From: JBGLNJ01 sp034434835 | Lineage (GTDB): Bacteria; Chloroflexota; Anaerolineae; Fen-1058 | Length of the DNA: 59,300 nucleotides | NCBI GenBank assembly: GCA_034434835.1 | Contig: DAOTXX010000121.1 | Coordinates: forward strand, 1 to 59,300 | Direction of reading: 5' to 3' | In this document: one piece after another, positions 47,237 through 55,078 of the stretch | Numbering within the stretch: the first letter of the stretch is position 1 | Layout: each line of letters begins with the position of its first letter | Position numbers and translations under genes: made by a program | The notes under the pieces: generated by a model | The model's database searches: none | Told to the model about the DNA's origin: nothing | The model's input: only the letters and a program-made list of their open reading frames with translations

Positions 47237-49999
47237 ATGTCCTATCCTCCCACGGGCACGTTAACGTTTCTCTTTACTGACATCGAGGGCAGTTCCTCCT
47301 TGTGGGAACAATATCCCGATGCCATGCGCGAGGCGCTGGCGCGCCACGATGCGATGCTGCGCCAGATCGTCGAGACCCATGGGGGACGTATCTTTAAGAC
47401 AGTGGGGGACGGGGTCCACGGGGTATTTCTCTCTGCGCCGGATGCGCTATGGGCGGCATTGGCAGCGCAACGCGCGCTGCGCGACGAAGCCTGGGGGCCG
47501 ATAGGCTCATTGCGAGTGCGTATGGCGCTGCACACCGGCAACGCGGTCGAGCGAGATGGCGACTATTTTGGTCCGTCGCTCAATCGGGTGGACCGCCTGC
47601 TCAGGACGGCGCACGGCCGACAGATCGTCATGTCCATGGCGATGCGTGAGCTGGTGCGCGAATCACTGCCGGAAGGGGTCGAACTGCTCGATCTGGGCGA
47701 GCATCGCCTCCGCGGGATGAGCCGACCTGAGCGCATCTTTCAGGTCGTCGCCTCGGATTTGCCCAGCGAATTTCCTCCGCTGCAAACGCTGGATGCGCGG
47801 CTGGTGAGCCTGCCCATCCCTGCGACTTCGTTCATTGGACGCAAGACTGAGGTCCAAGCCGTATGTGCGTTGCTCAAACGAAACGATATTCGTCTGCTCA
47901 CACTGACTGGCCCAGGGGGCACCGGCAAGACGCGGCTGGCGCTTCAAGTGGCGACGGACATGGCCAGTGAATTTGAGCACGGGGTGTGCTTTGTGGCGCT
48001 CTCGCCGATCACCGATGCGACGCTGGTCATATCGGCCATTGCGCAAGCGATGGGCGTCAAAGAATCGCCCGGGCAATCGCTGATCGAGGGGATCAAAGAG
48101 CACGTGCGAGAGCGCGCGGTACTGCTGGTGCTGGACAACTTTGAACACGTGATAGCGGCTGCTCCAGCGGTCTCTGATCTGCTGAGCGTGGCGCGCCGAC
48201 TCAAAGTGCTTGTGACCAGCCGTGCGGTGCTGCGAGTGTATGGCGAACACGAATACGTGGTCCCGCCGCTGACCTTGCCAGACCTGAAGCGGCTGCCTGA
48301 CCTGGAGCAGTTGCGCGAATGTTCAGCAGTCGAGTTGTTTGTCGAGCGCGCTCAGGCGATCAAGCCGGGCTTTATGTTGTCACCTGAGAACATGCACGCT
48401 GTCTCCGAGATTTGCGTGCGCCTGGATGGGTTGCCCCTGGCGATCGAGCTGGCGGCCGCGCGCATCCGGATGTTCAGCCCGCAAGAGATGCTGACGAGGC
48501 TGACTCATCGGCTGGCACTGTTGACCGGCGGCGGCCAAGATTTGCCGGCGCGTCAGCGCACGCTGCGGAGTGCGATTGACTGGAGCTATGAATTGCTCGA
48601 TGAAGACGAGCGGCGATTGTTCGGACGGCTGGGGGCGTTCGTCGGTGGCTGCACGGTCGAAGCCGCAGAGGCTGTCTGCAACGCGGATGGCGCGCTGACC
48701 TTGGGCATTTTGTCTGGACTCACGTCACTCTTGGAAAAGAGCCTCATCCAACATCGGGAAGGCCCTGCCGATGAGTCGCGCTTTGTTATGCTGGAAACGA
48801 TTCGCGAGTACGCGCTGGCGCAGTTGACCGAGCGCGATCAGGCGGAAGTGATCCAGCAGCGGCATGCCGAATTCTACATGACGTTGGCCGAGCAGGCTCA
48901 GTCTGGACTGACTAGGCCGGAGCAGGTCGAATGGCTGGATCGGCTCGAAGCCGAGCATGACAATTTCCGCGTGGCGTTAGGCTGGTCTTTGCAGCGCGAG
49001 CAGGTGGACATCGCGCTGCGAATCGGCGGGGCGCTGTGGCGATTCTGGCAGGTGCGTGGACACTTGAGCGAAGGACGTGCGTGGTTGGAAAAGGCCTTGA
49101 CCGTGGCCCAAGAGTGTCCCGCGTCTACCGCGGTGTGCGCGCGGGCGCTGCACGGCGTGGGCGTGCTGGCCTATGAACAAGGCGATACGGCGCGGGCCAA
49201 GAGCTATTTTGAAGAGTGCCTGGCCCTGCGACGTGAGCTGGGCGATCAGCGTGGGATGGCGGCCTTGCTTAACAACCTGGCGAACATTGCGTTTGTGCAG
49301 GGCGATTATGCACACGCGATGACGACTTATGAGGAGAGCCGCGCGCTCTGGCAAGCGATCGGAGACAAATGGGGGCTGGCGACCTGTATCAACAATCTGG
49401 GATTGCTCGCGCACTTTCAGGGCGAGGATGACCGCGCCCGCACGTTCTATGAAGAAAGCCTTGCGCTTGCTCGCGAGATGGGGGATCGGCGCGGCGTGGC
49501 AATATGTCTCAACAACCTGGGTGATCTGGCGCGCAACCAGCAGGACCTGGCGCGAGCGGAAATGCTTTATGCCGAGAGCATGACGCTGTGGCGCGAGCTG
49601 GGTGACAAGCGTGGTGTGGCGACTTCGCTCAGCAACCTCGGCGAAGTGGCCAGGGATCAGGGCGACTATGCGCGGGCGAGGGCGCTTTATCGGGCTGGTC
49701 TGGGGCTTTGTCACGAAGTGGAAGAGATGGCGGGGCTAGCCATGTGTCTGGATGGCCTGGCCGAGGTGTTCCGCCAGCAAGGTCAACTCGTGCGCGCGGC
49801 GCAGTTGTATGGCGCGGCGCATGCCCTCCGAGAGTCAGCCAACGTCATCATGCCGCACAAGTATCGGTTCGAGCGTGATCGAATGGTGGAGGTGTTGCGC
49901 GCTGCTCTCGATGAGCCGGCATTCACTGCCGCGTCGAACCAGGGGCGCACCATGACGCTGGACCAGGTCGTGACGTTTGCTTTGGAAGATCGAGTCTAG
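47237..49999 (+). CDS. Class III cyclase-STAND ATPase-TPR protein, copy 3
   Basis: 920 residues from ATG 47237 (GGAGG eight bases upstream); an upstream ATG at 47186 adds 17 residues outside the domain. FLFTDIEG, VGDGVHG and SLNRVDRLL give an intact metal and Asn/Arg set. The ATPase has GPGGTGKTRLALQ, VLLVLDNFEHV and GLPLAIELAAARI. At least six TPR units follow, including LNNLANIAFVQGDYAHA and LNNLGDLARNQQDLARA. It is close to copy 1 in both ATPase and cyclase, so copies 1 and 3 look like the more recent duplicates. Confidence 0.92.
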   Translation: MSYPPTGTLTFLFTDIEGSSSLWEQYPDAMREALARHDAMLRQIVETHGGRIFKTVGDGVHGVFLSAPDALWAALAAQRALRDEAWGPIGSLRVRMALHTGNAVERDGDYFGPSLNRVDRLLRTAHGRQIVMSMAMRELVRESLPEGVELLDLGEHRLRGMSRPERIFQVVASDLPSEFPPLQTLDARLVSLPIPATSFIGRKTEVQAVCALLKRNDIRLLTLTGPGGTGKTRLALQVATDMASEFEHGVCFVALSPITDATLVISAIAQAMGVKESPGQSLIEGIKEHVRERAVLLVLDNFEHVIAAAPAVSDLLSVARRLKVLVTSRAVLRVYGEHEYVVPPLTLPDLKRLPDLEQLRECSAVELFVERAQAIKPGFMLSPENMHAVSEICVRLDGLPLAIELAAARIRMFSPQEMLTRLTHRLALLTGGGQDLPARQRTLRSAIDWSYELLDEDERRLFGRLGAFVGGCTVEAAEAVCNADGALTLGILSGLTSLLEKSLIQHREGPADESRFVMLETIREYALAQLTERDQAEVIQQRHAEFYMTLAEQAQSGLTRPEQVEWLDRLEAEHDNFRVALGWSLQREQVDIALRIGGALWRFWQVRGHLSEGRAWLEKALTVAQECPASTAVCARALHGVGVLAYEQGDTARAKSYFEECLALRRELGDQRGMAALLNNLANIAFVQGDYAHAMTTYEESRALWQAIGDKWGLATCINNLGLLAHFQGEDDRARTFYEESLALAREMGDRRGVAICLNNLGDLARNQQDLARAEMLYAESMTLWRELGDKRGVATSLSNLGEVARDQGDYARARALYRAGLGLCHEVEEMAGLAMCLDGLAEVFRQQGQLVRAAQLYGAAHALRESANVIMPHKYRFERDRMVEVLRAALDEPAFTAASNQGRTMTLDQVVTFALEDRV

Positions 50000-50007
50000 C
50001 GCTCTGT

Positions 50008-50046
50008 CGGAGAACCCCGTTTTCTCCGAGAACATAGATTTCTCGG
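50008..50046. terminator. Overlapping hairpins between convergent genes
   Basis: CGGAGAA/TTCTCCG (50008-50014 with 50022-50028) and CCGAGAA/TTCTCGG (50026-50032 with 50040-50046) are mutually exclusive stems in the 62 bp gap between the third cyclase gene and the convergent HEAT-repeat gene. No clear T-run follows. Confidence 0.4.
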
Positions 50047-50061
50047 CTCTCCGGCAGGCTG

Positions 50062-52647
50062 CTAGCGTTTGATCTTGATCCCGAGCTTGTGGCCGAGGAC
50101 TTGCAGGGCCTGATAGGCTGCGTCGCGGATCTCGATTTCCGGCGCGGCCAACTGCGCGCGGAGCGGCTCGATAGCAGGTTCGCCGCCGATGTATGCCAGC
50201 GTATGAATCGCTGCCAGTCTCACCGGCACATCCCCTTCGTTCAGCGCGCGCATCAGCACCGGCTCGGCGCTGCGCCCCAATCCGAGCGGCGTCCCGCGTA
50301 GCGCGGCCCATTCGACCAGCCAGCCTTGTTGATCCAGCACGATCGGCGAACAATCGAGCACATATTCTTCCGCCGCTTTCATGGATGCCAGCGCCTCGGT
50401 TGCAGCGGAACGGACAAACCACTGCGGATCTTCGCGCTCCAGCTTGGTCAAAAGCTCTCTCGCCCAATCCTGGCGCGTAGCGGCCAACCCAAACGCCGCG
50501 GCGCGGCGAACGAGCATGTCGTCTTCGCGCGTCGCTTCTTTGAGGATGCGCCAGCCATCGGTTTGAAACTCGGCCAGTTTCAATGCGGCGACCTTGCGTA
50601 AGGATTCGTCCGCTTCGAGCAGGACGCTGGCCAGGTGCTCGATGCCGGCCTGGCCGCCCACCGCCGCCATCGCCTGCACCGCAGCTTCGCGCACAGATTC
50701 ATCCCGGTCTTTGAGGGCCGCCACGAAGGTCGGCAGGTCCTGCTCGCGGCCCAACATCCCCAGTCCTCGCACGGCTTGCGCGCGGAGATGCGGATCCGGT
50801 GAGACCATCGCCTGTTTGAAGACGTACCCCAGCCCCTTGTCTTGTGTTGAAAGCAGCGCCATCACCGCGCGCTCGCGCAGCACGGGCAGTTGATCGGGTT
50901 TGGTGATCTGTGCGGCCAGTTGAGCCAACACTTTGCCGCGCCAGGTCGCCTCGGGGCCTGCCGAAGCCGCCCAGTTTGCGGCCATCCACAGTCGCGAGTG
51001 AAACAGGTCGCCATCGGGCGAGTCGTTGCGCTTGAGCAGCAGGTCCACCAGCGGCGCGACGTTGACCAGCCCGGCGCAGAACTCGAGAACATCCGCCCAT
51101 TCGGCGTCCTCGAGGTGTTGAGTCAGCAAAGCCCCGGACCCTTCTTGCGTGATCTGCCATGCGGCCAGGTATGCCTGAATCCGGCCATGCAGGAAGGCAA
51201 AGCGATCCTTGCCTTGCTCGACGAGCAACCCGCACTTGCACAACGCTTCGACCGATTCTGACGTGCCTTTGGGCTTGGGCGGTTCCTTTGGCTTTTCCTC
51301 AGGTGGAGGCGTTTGACCCGGCCCGGCTTCGGGAGTGGGCGTAGGCTCTGAAGTCGGCGCGGCTTCTGGAGCAGGTGCCACTTCGGGTGGAGGAGCTGAA
51401 GCTGCTTGCACCGGAGGCGCGAGGAGTTCGACGACAAGTTTTTCGATCTCGGCGCGCTGAGCCGTAAAGCGATTCTCTTTAAGCAGCGTCAAGGCCAACC
51501 GGCCCAGCACGGCGCGAGCCAACGTCAGTGAAAGTGGACAGGCCGCTGGGACCGGTTCAAGAAACATGTCCACAGTTTGCCCGTAGGCTGCGGCGCGGTT
51601 AGGCGGGACCGAACCACGTTTTTGCCACATGAACGCGGCGAGTGTCACGTCAATCGGAAGCGGCGAGGTGCCCGGCACAGGCTTGAGGATCGTCGCCAGC
51701 CGCGCGGCATCTTCGCTGCCTCCTTTGGCCGCGTGTGTCCATCGCTCGGCCAGTTGGGCGACTTGTGCTGCTGTCCACGGCGCAAGCGGGATCGCCGCAA
51801 ATTCGAGTTCGGAAAGTGGCGCGTACCCGCTCGGCGCCGTCGTGATGATCACGCGCAAGGTTGGGTGAGCTTCGAGCAAGGTTTTCAGCCAGGCCATGCA
51901 GCGCGATTTGGCTTCAGCCTCCAACTCGTCCAGCCCATCGAGCAACAAGATCGCCTGTCCGTTCTTGATGGAATTCTGAAGCAAGCCAGGCGCTCCGGTC
52001 TGAATCAAGATCGGCATCCGCTCGGTGAGCGAATCCACCAGTGGCTTGATCGGATCGGGCGGTGGCGGTGGCTTGGCTTGAGGATCGGCGGGCGGAGGCG
52101 GTTCTGGCTCGAGCGTCAATTCGCTCAGCGGCAAATAAATGGGCAGGTAACGCTCGGGCAAACCGAAGGCGGGCTGCGAGGTGCGAATGGCCTCAATGAG
52201 CTTGAGCGTGATGTGTGCCAGGAGCGCAGTGCGCCCGGAGCCAGCCGGTCCCGTGAGGACCAAGCGCGGCGCGGCCTTCATCACCGTCGAGAGCGGGATC
52301 GTCGGAGGCGGGGGTTCGATCGGTTTGTTCGAGACCGCTGGACGGGGAGGCGGCGTGATGAATTGAGGCTCGATGTAGAGTTCCGGGAGCTTGGCCCCTT
52401 CGCGCAAGACGTTCAAAGCACTTACGCGGCCTTCGAGCCATTCCAGATAACGCTGCTGAGTGCCCATGGCCAGACGCTCACGCGCCTGTGAGGCTCGCTC
52501 GCGCGCGGATTGAAACATGCGCTCAAGCTCTTTGCGGAACGCATAGGCCGTCGCGGCGCCTGCGATGAATCCAATGCCTGCGCCAACGAGCACAGATGTG
52601 GCATCAAACGTCTCACCTAATGGGAGCGGCATCAAGGGCAGGCTCAT
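50062..52647 (-). CDS. Membrane-anchored NACHT-like ATPase with HEAT repeats
   Basis: 861 residues. A membrane helix at about 18-40 is followed by a coiled segment. A NACHT-like P-loop domain follows near residue 130: LVLTGPAGSGRTALLAHI, where Arg replaces the catalytic Walker A Lys, then Walker B QAILLLDGLDELE near 235 and the sensor stretch LRVIITTAP. A long Pro/Glu linker (about 415-470) and a helical region precede HEAT-like repeats over about 600-861 (DPHLRAQAVRGLGMLG, DESVREAAVQAMAAVG). It could be a scaffold or sensor. It is downstream of the OmpR-type regulator by 33 bp. The function is unknown. Confidence 0.8.
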   Translation of the reverse strand: MSLPLMPLPLGETFDATSVLVGAGIGFIAGAATAYAFRKELERMFQSARERASQARERLAMGTQQRYLEWLEGRVSALNVLREGAKLPELYIEPQFITPPPRPAVSNKPIEPPPPTIPLSTVMKAAPRLVLTGPAGSGRTALLAHITLKLIEAIRTSQPAFGLPERYLPIYLPLSELTLEPEPPPPADPQAKPPPPPDPIKPLVDSLTERMPILIQTGAPGLLQNSIKNGQAILLLDGLDELEAEAKSRCMAWLKTLLEAHPTLRVIITTAPSGYAPLSELEFAAIPLAPWTAAQVAQLAERWTHAAKGGSEDAARLATILKPVPGTSPLPIDVTLAAFMWQKRGSVPPNRAAAYGQTVDMFLEPVPAACPLSLTLARAVLGRLALTLLKENRFTAQRAEIEKLVVELLAPPVQAASAPPPEVAPAPEAAPTSEPTPTPEAGPGQTPPPEEKPKEPPKPKGTSESVEALCKCGLLVEQGKDRFAFLHGRIQAYLAAWQITQEGSGALLTQHLEDAEWADVLEFCAGLVNVAPLVDLLLKRNDSPDGDLFHSRLWMAANWAASAGPEATWRGKVLAQLAAQITKPDQLPVLRERAVMALLSTQDKGLGYVFKQAMVSPDPHLRAQAVRGLGMLGREQDLPTFVAALKDRDESVREAAVQAMAAVGGQAGIEHLASVLLEADESLRKVAALKLAEFQTDGWRILKEATREDDMLVRRAAAFGLAATRQDWARELLTKLEREDPQWFVRSAATEALASMKAAEEYVLDCSPIVLDQQGWLVEWAALRGTPLGLGRSAEPVLMRALNEGDVPVRLAAIHTLAYIGGEPAIEPLRAQLAAPEIEIRDAAYQALQVLGHKLGIKIKR

Positions 52648-52680
52648 GGGGTCACCTCGCTTGCGCCTGGAACGGAGGGC

Positions 52681-53400
52681 TTATTTCCCCTCAGTGGTAA
52701 TTTGTTGCTCCGCTTCGCTGGTGCGAACCAGCCGATAGCCGACGCCACGCTGCGTAAGAATGATGCGAGGATTGTTGGGGTCGGCTTCCAATTTCTGACG
52801 TAGATACCAGATGTACAGCTTGAGATAATGCCGCGCGTCTTTGTGATCTTCTCCCCATACTTCGTTGAGCAAATACTCGTGGGTGACGACTTTGCCCTCG
52901 TGATCGATCAGGCAGGCGAGCAGCCTGAATTCGATGGGCGTCAGCTCGACCGGTCTGCTGTTCACCTCGACCGTGCGTTTGTCCAGGTTGATCGAGAGCG
53001 TACCGTTTTTGTAAACGTGCTGCCGCAGGCCGCCGGGCCGTTGCCGTCGAAGCACCGCGCGAATACGCGCGGACAACTCTTTTGGCCCAAAGGGCTTGAC
53101 GAGGTAATCGTCCGCGCCCAGTTCCAGCCCGCGCACCACGTCCTTTTCGGTGCCGAGCGCGGTCGTGAAAATGATCGGCACGTCGGAGACTTGACGGATG
53201 CGCTCGCACGCTTCCCAACCGTCAATGTCTGGCATCATGATGTCCAGCAAGACCAGGTCGGGGCTCCACTCGCGGACTTGGGATAGCCCCTCGGCGGCTC
53301 GCTTGACGAGGCTGACCTGGTAGCCCTCGTGTTGAAGCTGCCAGCACATGAAATTGCCCAGCTCGTTATCGTCTTCGATAATCAGAATGCGTTCGCCCAC
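52681..53400 (-). CDS. OmpR/PhoB-type response regulator
   Basis: 239 residues. Receiver domain: IEDDNELG, phosphoacceptor in LVLLDIMMPDIDG, T in FTTALG and Lys in LVKPFG. The winged-helix effector domain spans about 130-228 (RPVELTPIEFRLLACLIDHEG, LKLYIWYLRQKLEADPNNPR, RGVGYRL). No histidine kinase is adjacent, so it is an orphan here. It lies 12 bp after the zinc-ribbon gene and just before the NACHT-HEAT gene, suggesting one operon. Confidence 0.95.
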   Translation of the reverse strand: MGERILIIEDDNELGNFMCWQLQHEGYQVSLVKRAAEGLSQVREWSPDLVLLDIMMPDIDGWEACERIRQVSDVPIIFTTALGTEKDVVRGLELGADDYLVKPFGPKELSARIRAVLRRQRPGGLRQHVYKNGTLSINLDKRTVEVNSRPVELTPIEFRLLACLIDHEGKVVTHEYLLNEVWGEDHKDARHYLKLYIWYLRQKLEADPNNPRIILTQRGVGYRLVRTSEAEQQITTEGK

Positions 53401-53412
53401 AGCTTGTGTCCT

Positions 53413-54114
53413 TTACTCTACGAGCAAAATGCGGTCACAGTTGCCACAGAAACTCAGGTCGTCCGAGCGTCCGATCTTGACCAGCAGGCGATCCGAGATC
53501 TCGACGCCACAGGCGTTACACGTGCCCTCCTCGATACGCGCTACGGCCAATCCAGTGTGCGCGCGCCGCAGTTGTTGATAGGCTTCCAAATGATGAGGTG
53601 CGATGTCCGCGATCCGCTGGTGGCGCTGCCCGGTGAGCGCGGCGATCTCGGCCTCCAATTGCTTGCGCTCTTGGGTCAGCGCAGCCTGATTGATCTGCCA
53701 TTCGGCCTGCAATTTTACCAGTTGATCTTGGGCTTGGCGTTCGGCGTGCTCGGCTTCTTCCAAACAGATCATCACTTCGAGCAATTGGTCGTCGAGTGTG
53801 GCATGATGGCGTCGCAGGGCTGCCGAGTCTTTTTGCAGATCGGCCAGTTCTTTGGGGTTCTTGACCTGTCCACTGTATAATCGCTCTTCGACCGAACTGA
53901 TTTTGGCTTCGAGCGTTTGAATTTCCAATTCCAGGTCCTTGCGCTGCGTGCGAGCGCGTGTGAGCTCGGCCTGCGCGGAAGCCAAAGTGGCGGCGGCGTT
54001 CCGCAAGGCCTCCGGCTCGTTCAGCGACGCGATGACCACTTGGAGTCGCCGGTGCTTGGCGTCTCGTTCCAGGTCGAGCGTTTGCAGTTGAAAGAGCTGT
54101 TTAGATGGATGCAT
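53413..54114 (-). CDS. Coiled-coil protein with C-terminal C4 zinc ribbon
   Basis: 233 residues from ATG 54114 (MHPSKQLFQLQTLDLE). A long antiparallel coiled coil (about 10-180) contains the family motif LYSGQVKNPKELADLQKD. The end carries the zinc ribbon GTCNACGVEIS then FCGNCDRILL. This matches the bacterial family of zinc-ribbon proteins with a DUF164-like fold. Its molecular role is unsettled; it may bind nucleic acid or act in complex assembly. Confidence 0.9.
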   Translation of the reverse strand: MHPSKQLFQLQTLDLERDAKHRRLQVVIASLNEPEALRNAAATLASAQAELTRARTQRKDLELEIQTLEAKISSVEERLYSGQVKNPKELADLQKDSAALRRHHATLDDQLLEVMICLEEAEHAERQAQDQLVKLQAEWQINQAALTQERKQLEAEIAALTGQRHQRIADIAPHHLEAYQQLRRAHTGLAVARIEEGTCNACGVEISDRLLVKIGRSDDLSFCGNCDRILLVE

Positions 54115-54156
54115 GGGCAGGTACCTGAACGGGCGGCGCAGCCACTGCAAGGTTAG

Positions 54157-54185
54157 ATTATAGTATTGTGACGCATAAGACGCAA
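54157..54185 (-). promoter_or_regulatory. Sigma-70 promoter of the zinc-ribbon operon
   Basis: Minus strand TTGCGT (54185-54180), 17 bp spacer and TATAAT (54162-54157). The start would be near 54150. Confidence 0.7.
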
Positions 54186-54212
54186 GTCTAACCGAATACT
54201 TACCCGGCCGGG

Positions 54213-54617
54213 TCAGGGAACGGTGAGGCTGATCAATCTCGTCCACAGGGGTGGCCCAAAGAGGACAAGTCCAACGGCGACAGAAACGATCGCCGCGATG
54301 AGGACGGCGGCGGCGCCGACATCTTTGCCGATCTTGGCGAGTGGATGAATTTCGGGACTGGCGAGGTCTACGAGGGCTTCCAGGGCCGTGTTGAAAAGCT
54401 CGGCGGTCCACACCATTCCAATGGTGAGCGCGAGCACGGCCCATTCAGTTCGGCTCAGCCCAAGCCATAGGCCCAGCACGACGGCCCCCAAGGTTGCAGC
54501 GGCGTGAATCCACGTATTAGGTTGTGTATGTAGCACGTGCCACATTCCGCTAAAGGCAAAACGAAAGCTTGCAGCGCGGGAAGGGCTTGGCCGGCGAGGG
54601 GAAAGTTGAGAGGTCAT
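54213..54617 (-). CDS. Undecaprenol/diacylglycerol kinase (DagK family)
   Basis: 134 residues with three membrane helices. The family motif ELFNTALEALVDL near residue 78 and HPLAKIGKDVGAAAVLIAA near 95 are both present, as is the N-terminal SFRFAFSG. The Gram-positive type phosphorylates undecaprenol rather than diacylglycerol; which applies here cannot be told. Its start overlaps the ybeY stop by 4 bp, a common pairing. Confidence 0.93.
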   Translation of the reverse strand: MTSQLSPRRPSPSRAASFRFAFSGMWHVLHTQPNTWIHAAATLGAVVLGLWLGLSRTEWAVLALTIGMVWTAELFNTALEALVDLASPEIHPLAKIGKDVGAAAVLIAAIVSVAVGLVLFGPPLWTRLISLTVP

Positions 54618-55078
54618 AGCATGGGGACGTTGACGCGCGCGCCCATCTCACGCAAGATGTCGGCCTGCGCGGTCCACATTCTGCGTTTCTGGGCGCGCGT
54701 CGCGTGATCGTGGCCGAGCAGGTGCAACACGCCGTGAATGACCAGAAGAGCCAGTTCGTCCGCCGTGGAATGTCCAGCCGCTTGCGCCTGCGCTTGAGCG
54801 CGTGGATACGAAATGATCACGTCGCCCAGATAGTTCGATGCGTCTGGCGTAGACTCGATCGGCGCTTCGGCAAATGACAGGACATCGGTCGGCGCGTCAA
54901 CGCCGCGATACTGGCGATTGAGCGCGTGAATCGCTTGATCGCCTGTGATCACGATGGTCAGTTCGACCTGTCCCCGGATAGCCTCGTGTGTCAATGTCTT
55001 GCGTGCGGCTTCGCGCAGGCGGCGGGGGTCAACGTGCACGCGATACGCGCTGTCAGAACGCAAGTGGATTCTGGTCAT
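54614..55078 (-). CDS. ybeY: Endoribonuclease YbeY
   Basis: 154 residues from ATG 55078 (MTRIHLRSDSAYRV), overlapping the preceding stop by 4 bp; the longer frame to 55312 lies inside the HD gene. NRQYRGVDAPTDVLSFA and the zinc motif HGVLHLLGHDH are diagnostic. YbeY acts in 16S rRNA 3' maturation and ribosome quality control. It is embedded in the usual order HD phosphohydrolase-ybeY-dagK. Confidence 0.96.
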   Translation of the reverse strand: MTRIHLRSDSAYRVHVDPRRLREAARKTLTHEAIRGQVELTIVITGDQAIHALNRQYRGVDAPTDVLSFAEAPIESTPDASNYLGDVIISYPRAQAQAQAAGHSTADELALLVIHGVLHLLGHDHATRAQKRRMWTAQADILREMGARVNVPML

